A stretch of DNA of 64,000 nucleotides, taken from NCBI RefSeq assembly GCF_004210375.1, contig NC_134827.1, positions 106,749,285 to 106,813,284 on the forward strand, in the 5' to 3' direction. The DNA is from Tachypleus tridentatus (Eukaryota; Arthropoda; Merostomata; Xiphosura; Limulidae). The first letter of the stretch is position 1. Every line of letters starts with the position of its first letter. The notes under the pieces are model-generated. The model was not told the DNA's origin. It did no database searches and saw only the letters and a program-made list of their open reading frames with translations. Positions 1 to 11,399 of this stretch are shown here, piece by piece. A program made the translations under genes and the position numbers.

Positions 1-2330
1 TACTGTTAACCAGATGTCTTCCTTCTAGTCTATAAGCTCAAAGTTACTGTTAACTAGATGTCTTCCCTCTAGTCTATAATAAGCTCAAAGTTACTGTTAA
101 CTAGATGTCTTCCCTCTAGTCTATAATGAGCTCAAAGTTACTGTTAACTAGATGTCTTTTCTCTAGTCTATAATAAGCTCAAAGTTACTGTTAACTAGAT
201 GTCTTCCCTCTAGTCTATAAGCTCAAAGTTACTGTTAACCAGATGTCTTCCTTCTAGTCTATAATAAGCTCAAAGTTACTGTTAACTAGATGTCTTCCTC
301 TAGTCTATAATAAGCTCAAAGTTACTGTTAACTAGATGTCTTCCTCTAGTCTATAATAAGCTCAAAGTTACTGTTAACTAGATGTCTTCCCTCTAGTCTA
401 TAAGCTCAAAGTTACTGTTAACCAGATGTCTTCCTTCTAGTCTATAATAAGCTCAAAGTTACTGTTAACTAGATGTCTTCCCTCTAGTCTATAATAAGCT
501 CAAAGTTACTGTTAACTAGATGTCTTCCCTCTAGTCTATAATAAGCTCAAAGTTACTGTTAACTAGATGTCTTCCCTCTAGTCTATAAGCTCAAAGTTAC
601 TGTTAACCAGATGTCTTCCTTCTAGTCTATAATAAGCTCAAAGTTACTGTTAACTAGATGTCTTCCCTCTAGTCTATAATAAGCTCAAAGTTACTGTTAA
701 CTAGATGTCTTCCCTCTAGTCTATAATAAGCTCAAAGTTACTGTTAACTAGATGTCTTCCTTCTAGTCTATAATAAGCTCAAAGTTAATGTTAACTAGTT
801 GTCTTCCTTCTAGTCTAGAACCTCAAAGTTACTGTTAACCAGATGTCTTCCTTCTAGTCTATAAGCTCAAAGTTACTGTTAACTAGATGTCTTCCCTTTA
901 GTCTATAATAAGCTCAAAGTTACTGTTAACTAGATGTCTTCCCTCTAGTCTATAAGCTCAAAGTTACTGTTAACCAGATGTCTTCCTTCTAGTCTATAAG
1001 CTCAAAGTTAATGTTAACTAGTTGTCTTCCTTCTAGTCTATAACCTCAAAGTTACTGTTAACCAGATGTTTTCCTTCTAGTCTATAAGCTCAAAGTTACT
1101 GTTAACTAGATGTCTTCCCTCTAGTCTATAATAAGCTCAAAGTTACTGTTAACTAGATGTCTTCCTTCTAGTCTATAAGCTCAAAGCTACTATTAACTAG
1201 ATGTCTTCCCTCTAGTCTATAATAAGCTCAAAGTTACTGTTAACTAGATGTCTTCCCTCTAGTCTATAATAAGCTCAAATTTACTGTTAACTAGATGTCT
1301 TCCCTCTAGTCTATAAGCTCAAAGTTACTGTTAACTAGATGTCTTCCTCTAGTCTATAAGCTCAAAGTTACTGTTAACTAGATTTCTTCCTCTAGTCTAT
1401 AATAAGCTCAAAGTTACTGTTAACTAGATGTCTTCCCTCTAGTCTATAAGCTCAAAGTTAATGTTAACTAGATTTCTTCCCTCTAGTCTATAATAAGCTC
1501 AAAGTTACTGTTAACTAGATGTCTTCCCTCTAGTCTATAAGCTCAAAGTTAATGTTAACTAGTTGTCTTCCCTCTAGTCTATTAGCTCAAAGTTACTGTT
1601 AACTAGATGTCTTCCCTCTAGTCTATAAGCTCAAAGTTAATGTTAACTAGTTGTCTTCCTTCTAGTCTATAAGCTCAAAGCTACTATTAACTAGATTTCT
1701 TCCCTCTAGTCTATAATAAGCTCAAAGTTACTGTTAACTAGATGTCTTCCCTCTAGTCTATAAGCTCAAAGTTACTGTTAACTAGATTTCTTCCCTCTAG
1801 TCTATAATAAGCTCAAAGTTACTGTTAACTAGATGTCTTCCCTCTAGTCTATAAGCTCAAAGTTAATGTTAACTAGTTGTCTTCCTTCTAGTCTATAACC
1901 TCAAAGTTACTGTTAACCAGATGTCTTCCTTCTAGTCTATAAGCTCAAAGCTACTGTTAACTAGATGTCTTCCCTCTAGTCTATAAGTTCAAGGTTACTG
2001 TTAACTAGATGTCTTCCCTCTAGTCTATAATAAGCTCAAAGTTACTGTTAACTAGATGTCTTCCCTCTAGTCTATAAGCTCAAAGTTACTGTTAACTAGA
2101 TGTCTTCCCTCTAGTCTATAAGCTCAAAGTTACTGTTAACTAGATGTCTTCCTTCTAGTCTTTAAGTTTAAAATTACTGTTAACTAGAAGTCTTCCCTTT
2201 AGTCTATAAGTTTAAAATTACTGTTAACTAGAAGTCTTCCCTCTAGTCTATAAGTTTAAAATTACTATTAACTAGATGTTTTCCCTCTAGTCTACAAGTT
2301 CACTGTTAACTAGATGTCTTCCCTATAGTT
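1..2330. repeat. 44/47-bp satellite array, copy 1
   Basis: About 51 units built on AGCTCAAAGTTACTGTTAAC plus TAGATGTCTTCCCTCTAGTC plus TATAA(TAA). Length alternates through presence or absence of three bases. Variants include ACCAGATG, TTAATG and TCTAGAACC. The last few units decay (AAGTTTAAAATT), then a SINE begins. The array runs off the left edge. Confidence 0.97.
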
Positions 2331-2332
2331 TA

Positions 2333-2615
2333 GGCCTGGCATGGCCTAGCGCGTTAAGGCGTGCGCTTCGTAATCTGAGGGTCGCGGGTTCGCGCCCGAG
2401 TCGCGCCAAAAATGCTCGCCCTACCAGCCGTGGGGGCGTTATAATGTGACGGTCAATCCCACTATTCGTTGGTAAAAGAGTATCCCAAGAGTTGGCGGTG
2501 GGTGGTGATGACTAGCTGCCTTCCCTCTAGTCTTACACTGCTAAATTAGAGACGGCTAGCACAGATAGCCCTCGAGTAGCTTTGTGCGAAATTCCAAAAA
2601 ACAAACAAACAAACC
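2333..2615 (+). mobile_element. SINE family A (full length)
   Basis: tRNA-derived SINE of about 280 bp. The head has pol III A-box (TGGCCTAGCGCG) and B-box (GGTTCGCGCC) sequence, then a body with CCCACTATTCGTTGGTAAAA and GACTAGCTGCCTTCCCTCTA, then a tail GCACAGATAGCCCTCGAG ending in AAACAAACAAAC. It abuts the satellite array. The CGCG-rich head suggests a recent or methylation-spared copy. Confidence 0.9.
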
Positions 2616-3645
2616 CTATAGTTTATGAGTTATGGACAGCTAAACACAGGTAGTCTATTGTTGTGTTTTATACAGTAGTTCTGATAGAAACAAACTGAGC
2701 TTGTAATTGTTTAACTAATACGATTCCTGATGTTGGGTTCCCCACTACGTACAGACCAGATATATATAATCTCACGTTCAAGGTTTGCGAGGGTGAGTAA
2801 AATGTCTGCGAAACGAGGAAACACATTAAACACCAGAAACGGTGCGAGCTTATGTGACTAACATGGTCTCTTTAAAGAACCGGTCAAAGTGACCAATTTG
2901 TGGCATTCACCAAGCAGAAATAAACGTAGAAGCGTGACAATCGTAGTGAGCGACCAACGACTTGTACGCATTCCTTGTCCACCCTCACCTGTTTAGACGT
3001 GACCAATCACGACGAGACAGAAGAATTCGAGTCCTTTGTTCTGAGATATCTGGAGTCTGATAAGAAACTCTGAAGTAGGAAGTAATTTTCTTTTGTTCTT
3101 CGAGAGCGACTGCTTAACACAATCAGTTGCTTCAGAATGTCACGCTACTCTTGTAGAGAGCATTCTCATGCGAATAATTCCAAAATATTTAAACATTTCC
3201 AGCAGATCAGGCCAGGAAGACAAGTCATTTCGATAGTAACGCCATCTATGACAGCAAGGACCATTTGTCAATGGTTTACAGAATCAGAAAACGTCCGAGT
3301 TTGAAAATCCGGTTTCATCATTAAATGTTTATACTATAAATAGATAATACTTCAGCGATTTTTAATTGGTAAAAATGGTTATAGGATTATGGCCGAAAAC
3401 ATCGATAACAAAGAGAGTACTCAACTGATTAATAAACCCACCATATGTTTTATTTAGTTAATTAGTTACGTTATTTACTAAGATCATCGTTAGACGTAAT
3501 ACAAGTAGACAGGTTGATTTAATCAGAAGTAATTAATGATACAGTCGTTACGATCTGCAGATCATGATGTTAGACTTATCTGAGGACAAGATGGGAATTT
3601 GGTTTCATCCTCTGGAAAGCTGTAAACACATAAAATCAAGGCTGC
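2616..3645. other. Unrecognised single-copy spacer (copy 1)
   Basis: AT-rich DNA with no gene I recognise. Its only long open frame in the second copy (8527-8787) needs a TTG start and is broken here by one extra G near 3053. I see no coding signature. Confidence 0.6.
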
Positions 3646-3907
3646 TTTGTTTATTTTGAATCTCGCACAAAACTACGCGAGGGCTATCTGCGCTAGCTCT
3701 CCCTAATTAAGCAGTATAAGAGGGAAGGCAACTAGCCATCACCACTCACTACCAACTCAGGGGCTACTCTTTTACCAACGAATAGTGGAATTGACCGTCA
3801 CTTATGACGCCTCTACGGATGAAAGGGCGAGCATGTTTAGTGCAACAGGTTTTCGAACCAGCGACCTTCAGATTGCAAATCGGGTTCCCTAACCACCTGG
3901 CCTACAG
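3646..3907 (-). mobile_element. SINE family A, reverse orientation
   Basis: Tail (TTTGAATCTCGCACAAAACT) at the low end, then body, then a tRNA-like head ending CCACCTGGCCTACAGG. The head is diverged (TTTTCGAACCAGCGACC), which likely weakens the B box. Confidence 0.87.
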
Positions 3908-4077
3908 GAAGATTAGTAAGATACTTATCTATTTTCTTTTGTATAAATTCCTATACTTATGGTTGATAGTTTTATCTCGTATTTTTCAACTTTACTCTCT
4001 GTTCCTCTTTTGTTCTAATTTTGTTGATGAACAAAATATTTAGTTTCTCATTTATCGAACTTTTCGTATTAACTTAT

Positions 4078-4196
4078 ACGTGTGTGTGTGTGTTTTCTTA
4101 TAGCAAAGCCACTTCGGGCTATCTGCTGAGTCCATCGAGGGGAATCGAACCCCTGATTTTAGCTTAACTTATGAGAGTTACACTATCAGATTATGG
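4078..4196 (-). mobile_element. Short SINE family B fragment
   Basis: A GT run, then TAGCAAAGCCACTTCGGGCT, then GGGGAATCGAACCCCTGATT. On the minus strand this is a tRNA-like head with a good B box (GGTTCGATTCC) followed by a short tail. Family B has almost no body between head and tail. A second copy lies at 9629-9750. Confidence 0.75.
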
Positions 4197-4272
4197 TAGG
4201 GTGAGTCTTTCATTTAATTAGCACACAGATAACAAAGAAAATTTTACTAAATCTTTAACATTCGAATGACAC

Positions 4273-4387
4273 TTAATGGCTCAGCGGTAAGCTTGAAAAC
4301 TTATAACTCTAAAATTAGGGATCAGATCATCGCTGTGCGCACAGTTCAAATGGTTCACTTATTGTGAAGCTTCGCCGTAAAACAAAC
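4273..4387 (+). mobile_element. Diverged family B-like SINE
   Basis: ATGGCTCAGCGGTAAGCTTG with AACTCTAAAATTAGGG resembles the family B head (GGTAAGTCT...CTAAAATC). It ends GAAGCTTCGCCGTAAAACAA. It is old and poorly preserved. The counterpart is 9828-9942. Confidence 0.45.
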
Positions 4388-4588
4388 CTTAAGGTTTGAT
4401 GACAGTACCTTTTATGTTGTGTTTCCTGTGTCGTTTATCTATTAATAATTACAATCTTTAATAAGAATTCGAATTCACTTACCTTCCTGTAAAAGTTCGC
4501 TAGGTAATAGAAAAATAAAAGCTGTTCTGATTTGCTTACGTGTTTAGATGCATACTTACTGGTTCGAACATTGTTGTTTCCATAAGAT

Positions 4589-4843
4589 TGTTTGTTTTAG
4601 ATTTCGCCGCAAAGGTGCACGAGGGCTATCTGCGCTAGCCGCCCCTAATTTATCAGTGTAAGACTAGAGGGAAGGCAGCTAGTCATCACTACCCACTGAC
4701 AACTGTTGGGCTACTATTTTATCAACGAATAGTGGGATTGACCGAAACTTTATAACGCCCTCATGTTTGGTGCGACGGGGATTTGAACCCGCGCTCCTCA
4801 GATTACGATTCGAGCGCCTTAACCACCTGGCCATGCCGGGGCC
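4589..4843 (-). mobile_element. SINE family A, well preserved
   Basis: Tail at 4589-4640, body with CTAGTCATCACTACCCACTG, and head with intact B box (GGATTTGAACCCGCG read on plus) and A box ending GGCCATGCCGGGGCC. One of the better-preserved copies. Confidence 0.9.
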
Positions 4844-5047
4844 TGTTTCCGTAAGAATTAGATCGAAGTGGCTAGAAGTAGAATCAGTTATAGACAAGTC
4901 TTCTTTCTTGGAGACTCTTCGAGAAAACATCATAAAAACTTCCTGATAAAATCCAGAGTTTCAAAGTTTATGGTAAAAAAAAAAAAGAAAGCCTATTTTG
5001 TTTTACCCCTAACTAACAAAATGTTTGTTGAGGAGCTCTTCCAACCT

Positions 5048-5134
5048 AGGCCCAGCATGACCATGTGGTTAAGGCGCTCGATTCGTAATTTGATGATCGC
5101 GGGTTCGAGTCTCCATTACACCAAATATGACGAT
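5048..5134 (+). mobile_element. SINE family A head cut by the duplication junction
   Basis: Only the tRNA-like head and first body bases remain (GCCCAGCATGACCATGTGG to TATGACGAT). The satellite array then begins abruptly. The full element is at 10603-10813, so this marks the breakpoint. Confidence 0.92.
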
Positions 5135-7882
5135 GTTAACTAATCTGTTAACTAGATGTCTTCCCTCTAGTCTATAATAAGCTCAAAGTTACTGTTAACT
5201 AGATGTCTTCCCTCTAGTCTATAAGCTCAAAGTTACTGTTAACCAGATGTCTTCCTTCTAGTCTATAATAAGCTCAAAGTTACTGTTAACTAGATGTCTT
5301 CCCTCTAGTCTATAATAAGCTCAAAGTTACTGTTAACTAGATGTCTTCCCTCTAGTCTATAATAAGCTCAAAGTTACTGTTAACTAGATGTCTTCCCTCT
5401 AGTCTATAAGCTCAAAGTTACTGTTAACCAGATGTCTTCCTTCTAGTCTATAATAAGCTCAAAGTTACTGTTAACTAGATGTCTTCCCTCTAGTCTATAA
5501 TAAGCTCAAAGTTACTGTTAACTAGATGTCTTCCCTCTAGTCTATAATAAGCTCAAAGTTACTGTTAACTAGATGTCTTCCTTCTAGTCTATAATAAGCT
5601 CAAAGTTAATGTTAACTAGTTGTCTTCCTTCTAGTCTAGAACCTCAAAGTTACTGTTAACCAGATGTCTTCCTTCTAGTCTATAAGCTCAAAGTTACTGT
5701 TAACTAGATGTCTTCCCTTTAGTCTATAATAAGCTCAAAGTTACTGTTAACTAGATGTCTTCCCTCTAGTCTATAAGCTCAAAGTTACTGTTAACCAGAT
5801 GTCTTCCTTCTAGTCTATAAGCTCAAAGTTAATGTTAACTAGTTGTCTTCCTTCTAGTCTATAACCTCAAAGTTACTGTTAACCAGATGTTTTCCTTCTA
5901 GTCTATAAACTCAAAGTTACTGTTAACTAGATGTCTTCCCTCTAGTCTATAATAAGCTCAAAGTTACTGTTAACTAGATGTCTTCCCTCTAGTCTATAAG
6001 CTCAAAGTTACTGTTAACCAGATGTCTTCCTTCTAGTCTATAATAAGCTCAAAGTTACTGTTAACTAGATGTCTTCCCTCTAGTCTATAATAAGCTCAAA
6101 GTTACTGTTAACTAGATGTCTTCCCTCTAGTCTATAATAAGCTCAAAGTTACTGTTAACTAGATGTCTTCCTCTAGTCTATAAGCTCAAAGTTACTGTTA
6201 ACCAGATGTCTTCCTTCTAGTCTATAATAAGCTCAAAGTTACTGTTAACTAGATGTCTTCCCTCTAGTCTATAATAAGCTCAAAGTTACTGTTAACTAGA
6301 TGTCTTCCTCTAGTCTATAATAAGCTCAAAGTTACTGTTAACTAGATGTCTTCCTTCTAGTCTATAATAAGCTCAAAGTTAATGTTAACTAGTTGTCTTC
6401 CTTCTAGTCTAGAACCTCAAAGTTACTGTTAACCAGATGTCTTCCTTCTAGTCTATAAGCTCAAAGTTACTGTTAACTAGATGTCTTCCCTTTAGTCTAT
6501 AATAAGCTCAAAGTTACTGTTAACTAGATGTCTTCCCTCTAGTCTATAAGCTCAAAGTTACTGTTAACCAGATGTCTTCCTTCTAGTCTATAAGCTCAAA
6601 GTTAATGTTAACTAGTTGTCTTCCTTCTAGTCTATAACCTCAAAGTTACTGTTAACCAGATGTTTTCCTTCTAGTCTATAAGCTCAAAGTTACTGTTAAC
6701 TAGATGTCTTCCCTCTAGTCTATAATAAGCTCAAAGTTACTGTTAACTAGATGTCTTCCTTCTAGTCTATAAGCTCAAAGCTACTATTAACTAGATGTCT
6801 TCCCTCTAGTCTATAATAAGCTCAAAGTTACTGTTAACTAGATGTCTTCCCTCTAGTCTATAATAAGCTCAAATTTACTGTTAACTAGATGTCTTCCCTC
6901 TAGTCTATAAGCTCAAAGTTACTGTTAACTAGATGTCTTCCCTCTAGTCTATAAGCTCAAAGTTACTGTTAACTAGATTTCTTCCCTCTAGTCTATAATA
7001 AGCTCAAAGTTACTGTTAACTAGATGTCTTCCCTCTAGTCTATAAGCTCAAAGTTAATGTTAACTAGATTTCTTCCCTCTAGTCTATAATAAGCTCAAAG
7101 TTACTGTTAACTAGATGTCTTCCCTCTAGTCTATAAGCTCAAAGTTAATGTTAACTAGTTGTCTTCCCTCTAGTCTATAAGCTCAAAGTTACTGTTAACT
7201 AGATGTCTTCCCTCTAGTCTATAAGCTCAAAGTTAATGTTAACTAGTTGTCTTCCTTCTAGTCTATAAGCTCAAAGCTACTATTAACTAGATTTCTTCCC
7301 TCTAGTCTATAATAAGCTCAAAGTTACTGTTAACTAGATGTCTTCCCTCTAGTCTATAATAAGCTCAAAGTTACTGTTAACTAGATGTCTTCCCTCTAGT
7401 CTATAAGCTCAAAGTTAATGTTAACTAGTTGTCTTCCTTCTAGTCTATAACCTCAAAGTTACTGTTAACCAGATGTCTTCCTTCTAGTCTATAAGCTCAA
7501 AGCTACTGTTAACTAGATGTCTTCCCTCTAGTCTATAAGTTCAAGGTTACTGTTAACTAGATGTCTTCCCTCTAGTCTATAATAAGCTCAAAGTTACTGT
7601 TAACTAGATGTCTTCCCTCTAGTCTATAAGCTCAAAGTTACTGTTAACTAGATGTCTTCCCTCTAGTCTATAAGCTCAAAGTTACTGTTAACTAGATGTC
7701 TTCCTTCTAGTCTTTAAGTTTAAAATTACTGTTAACTAGAAGTCTTCCCTTTAGTCTATAAGTTTAAAATTACTGTTAACTAGAAGTCTTCCCTCTAGTC
7801 TATAAGTTTAAAATTACTATTAACTAGATGTTTTCCCTCTAGTCTACAAGTTCACTGTTAACTAGATGTCTTCCCTATAGTT
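5135..7882. repeat. 44/47-bp satellite array, copy 2
   Basis: About 60 units of the same monomer, whole in this window. It carries an internal duplication: the rare variant TCTAGAACCTC occurs near 5635 and again near 6411, once only in copy 1. The right end matches copy 1 unit for unit, including the same decayed units. Confidence 0.97.
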
Positions 7883-7884
7883 TA

Positions 7885-8166
7885 GGCCTGGCATGGCCTA
7901 GCGCGTTAAGGCGTGCGCTTCGTAATCTGAGGGTCGCGGGTTCGCGCCCGAGTCGCGCCAAAAATGCTCGCCCTACCAGCCGTGGGGGCGTTATAATGTG
8001 ACGGTCAATCCCACTATTCGTTGGTAAAAGAGTATCCCAAGAGTTGGCGGTGGGTGGTGATGACTAGCTGCCTTCCCTCTAGTCTTACACTGCTAAATTA
8101 GAGACGGCTAGCACAGATAGCCCTCGAGTAGCTTTGTGCGAAATTCCAAAAAACAAACAAACAAAC
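7885..8166 (+). mobile_element. SINE family A, duplicate of the copy at 2333
   Basis: Same SINE at the same place in the second 5.55-kb copy, next to the right end of the satellite array. It is identical in the parts I compared. Confidence 0.9.
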
Positions 8167-9196
8167 CCTATAGTTTATGAGTTATGGACAGCTAAACACA
8201 GGTAGTCTATTGTTGTGTTTTATACAGTAGTTCTGATAGAAACAAACTGAGCTTGTAATTGTTTAACTAATACGATTCCTGATGTTGGGTTCCCCACTAC
8301 GTACAGACCAGATATATATAATCTCACGTTCAAGGTTTGCGAGGGTGAGTAAAATGTCTGCGAAACGAGGAAACACATTAAACACCAGAAACGGTGCGAG
8401 CTTATGTGACTAACATGGTCTCTTTAAAGAACCGGTCAAAGTGACCAATTTGTGGCATTCACCAAGCAGAAATAAACGTAGAAGCGTGACAATCGTAGTG
8501 AGCGACCAACGACTTGTACGCATTCCTTGTCCACCCTCACCTGTTTAGACGTGACCAATCACGACGAGACAGAAGAATTCGAGTCCTTTGTTCTGAGATA
8601 TCTGAGTCTGATAAGAAACTCTGAAGTAGGAAGTAATTTTCTTTTGTTCTTCGAGAGCGACTGCTTAACACAATCAGTTGCTTCAGAATGTCACGCTACT
8701 CTTGTAGAGAGCATTCTCATGCGAATAATTCCAAAATATTTAAACATTTCCAGCAGATCAGGCCAGGAAGACAAGTCATTTCGATAGTAACGCCATCTAT
8801 GACAGCAAGGACCATTTGTCAATGGTTTACAGAATCAGAAAACGTCCGAGTTTGAAAATCCGGTTTCATCATTAAATGTTTATACTATAAATAGATAATA
8901 CTTCAGCGATTTTTAATTGGTAAAAATGGTTATAGGATTATGGCCGAAAACATCGATAACAAAGAGAGTACTCAACTGATTAATAAACCCACCATATGTT
9001 TTATTTAGTTAATTAGTTACGTTATTTACTAAGATCATCGTTAGACGTAATACAAGTAGACAGGTTGATTTAATCAGAAGTAATTAATGATACAGTCGTT
9101 ACGATCTGCAGATCATGATGTTAGACTTATCTGAGGACAAGATGGGAATTTGGTTTCATCCTCTGGAAAGCTGTAAACACATAAAATCAAGGCTGC
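8167..9196. other. Unrecognised single-copy spacer (copy 2)
   Basis: Counterpart of 2616-3645. An 86-codon frame at 8527-8787 starts at TTG and is disrupted in the other copy; I do not call a gene. Confidence 0.6.
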
Positions 9197-9458
9197 TTTG
9201 TTTATTTTGAATCTCGCACAAAACTACGCGAGGGCTATCTGCGCTAGCTCTCCCTAATTAAGCAGTATAAGAGGGAAGGCAACTAGCCATCACCACTCAC
9301 TACCAACTCAGGGGCTACTCTTTTACCAACGAATAGTGGAATTGACCGTCACTTATGACGCCTCTACGGATGAAAGGGCGAGCATGTTTAGTGCAACAGG
9401 TTTTCGAACCAGCGACCTTCAGATTGCAAATCGGGTTCCCTAACCACCTGGCCTACAG
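9197..9458 (-). mobile_element. SINE family A, duplicate of the copy at 3646
   Basis: Second-copy counterpart inside the 5.55-kb duplication; same orientation and same diverged head. Confidence 0.87.
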
Positions 9459-9628
9459 GAAGATTAGTAAGATACTTATCTATTTTCTTTTGTATAAATT
9501 CCTATACTTATGGTTGATAGTTTTATCTCGTATTTTTCAACTTTTACTCTCTGTTCCTCTTTTGTTCTAATTTTGTTGATGAACAAAATATTTAGTTTCT
9601 CATTTATCGAACTTTTCGTATTAACTTA

Positions 9629-9750
9629 TACGTGTGTGTGTGTGTTTTCTTATAGCAAAGCCACTTCGGGCTATCTGCTGAGTCCATCGAGGGGAATCGA
9701 ACCCCTGATTTTAGCTTAACTTATGAGAGTTACACTATCAGATTATGGTA
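9629..9750 (-). mobile_element. Short SINE family B, duplicate of the copy at 4078
   Basis: Second-copy counterpart within the 5.55-kb duplication. It differs by one G in a G run just beyond the element. Confidence 0.75.
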
Positions 9751-10143
9751 GGGGTGAGTCTTTCATTTAATTAGCACACAGATAACAAAGAAAATTTTAC
9801 TAAATCTTTAACATTCGAATGACACTTAATGGCTCAGCGGTAAGCTTGAAAACTTATAACTCTAAAATTAGGGGATCAGATCATCGCTGTGCGCACAGTT
9901 CAAATGGTTCACTTATTGTGAAGCTTCGCCGTAAAACAAACCTTAAGGTTTGATGACAGTACCTTTTTATGTTGTGTTTCCTGTGTCGTTTATCTATTAA
10001 TAATTACAATCTTTAATAAGAATTCGAATTCACTTACCTTCCTGTAAAAGTTCGCTAGGTAATAGAAAAATAAAAGCTGTTCTGATTTGCTTACGTGTTT
10101 AGATGCATACTTACTGGTTCGAACATTGTTGTTTCCATAAGAT

Positions 10144-10398
10144 TGTTTGTTTTAGATTTCGCCGCAAAGGTGCACGAGGGCTATCTGCGCTAGCCGCCCC
10201 TAATTTATCAGTGTAAGACTAGAGGGAAGGCAGCTAGTCATCACTACCCACTGACAACTGTTGGGCTACTATTTTATCAACGAATAGTGGGATTGACCGA
10301 AACTTTATAACGCCCTCATGTTTGGTGCGACGGGGATTTGAACCCGCGCTCCTCAGATTACGATTCGAGCGCCTTAACCACCTGGCCATGCCGGGGCC
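10144..10398 (-). mobile_element. SINE family A, duplicate of the copy at 4589
   Basis: Second-copy counterpart in the 5.55-kb duplication, same orientation. Confidence 0.9.
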
Positions 10399-10602
10399 TG
10401 TTTCCGTAAGAATTAGATCGAAGTGGCTAGAAGTAGAATCAGTTATAGACAAGTCTTCTTTCTTGGAGACTCTTCGAGAAAACATCATAAAAACTTCCTG
10501 ATAAAATCCAGAGTTTCAAAGTTTATGGTAAAAAAAAAAAAGAAAGCCTATTTTGTTTTACCCCTAACTAACAAAATGTTTGTTGAGGAGCTCTTCCAAC
10601 CT

Positions 10603-10813
10603 AGGCCCAGCATGACCATGTGGTTAAGGCGCTCGATTCGTAATTTGATGATCGCGGGTTCGAGTCTCCATTACACCAAATATGACGATCAATCCCACTA
10701 TTCGTTGGTAAAACAGTAGTCCAGAGTTTGCGTTGACTAGCTGCCTTCTCTCTAGATTTATACTGTAAAGTTATGGACAGCTAGCTCTTCGGGAAATTCA
10801 AAAATAAACAAAC
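10603..10813 (+). mobile_element. SINE family A, shortened body
   Basis: Same head as at 5048, followed by CAATCCCACTATTCGTTGG, a shortened middle and a tail (GGGAAATTCAAAAATAAAC). It shows the pre-duplication sequence across the junction. Confidence 0.87.
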
Positions 10814-11129
10814 CTGATTCTTGTACTATTTCATAATAGTGGATGTTCTATTTTGTCCAGCATTTTATTTAAAGTAACTTTTCCATTGTAGTGTTGAGAA
10901 CGTACTTTTAGTTACAACCGAGCGGGTTCTATAATTGTTTTTGAATCATTCTGAGATACAAGCAAGAGTGTCGCTCGTTGGACTTCATTTTACCCCTTGG
11001 AGATTTGATGGATTGTTTCAGATTTTTCGCGCAAAGCGGCATTAGAACCATGACAGCAAGTCTTCAGCACTCACCGCCAATTCAAGGTGTACGTGCACGT
11101 GTGTGATTAATTGGACCGCAATTCTTAAA

Positions 11130-11399
11130 CCATGACCAGGTGGTCAAGGTGTTCGACTCGCAATTTGAGGGTCGCGGGTACGAATCTCCTTCACACCAAA
11201 CAAGAATGCCCTTTTAGTCGTGAGGGTGTTATAATGTGACGATCAATCCCGCTATTCATTGATAAAAGAGTATCCCAAGAGTTAGCTGTGAGTGGTAATG
11301 ACTAGCTGCCTTCCCTCTCGTGGAACTCTGCTACATTAGGGACGACTAGCGCAGATAGCCCTCGTGTAGCTTTCTCCGAAATTCAAAGCAAAACAAACC
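11130..11399 (+). mobile_element. SINE family A
   Basis: Head CCATGACCAGGTGGTCAAGG, B box GGGTACGAATC (one change), full body and tail ending AAAGCAAAACAAACC. Moderately diverged. Confidence 0.88.

Larger units (their letters stand above)
1..10689. repeat. Tandem 5.55-kb segmental duplication
   Basis: The single-copy part of copy 1 (2331-5134) is repeated at 7883-10689, offset 5551-5555 bases. Differences I found are almost all single-base homopolymer changes (for example G runs near 3053, 4200 and 4316). Copy 1 starts inside its satellite array, so its left end lies outside the window. The join at 5134/5135 falls inside a SINE that is complete in copy 2 (10603-10813). Confidence 0.93.

Noticed and set aside
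1..2330. CRISPR-like array of direct repeats
   Set aside because: Units are contiguous with no unique spacers, and the rest of the window is eukaryotic.
8527..8787. 86-codon frame starting at TTG in the duplicated spacer
   Set aside because: No ATG, no family, and its counterpart at 2975-3235 is broken by a one-base change.
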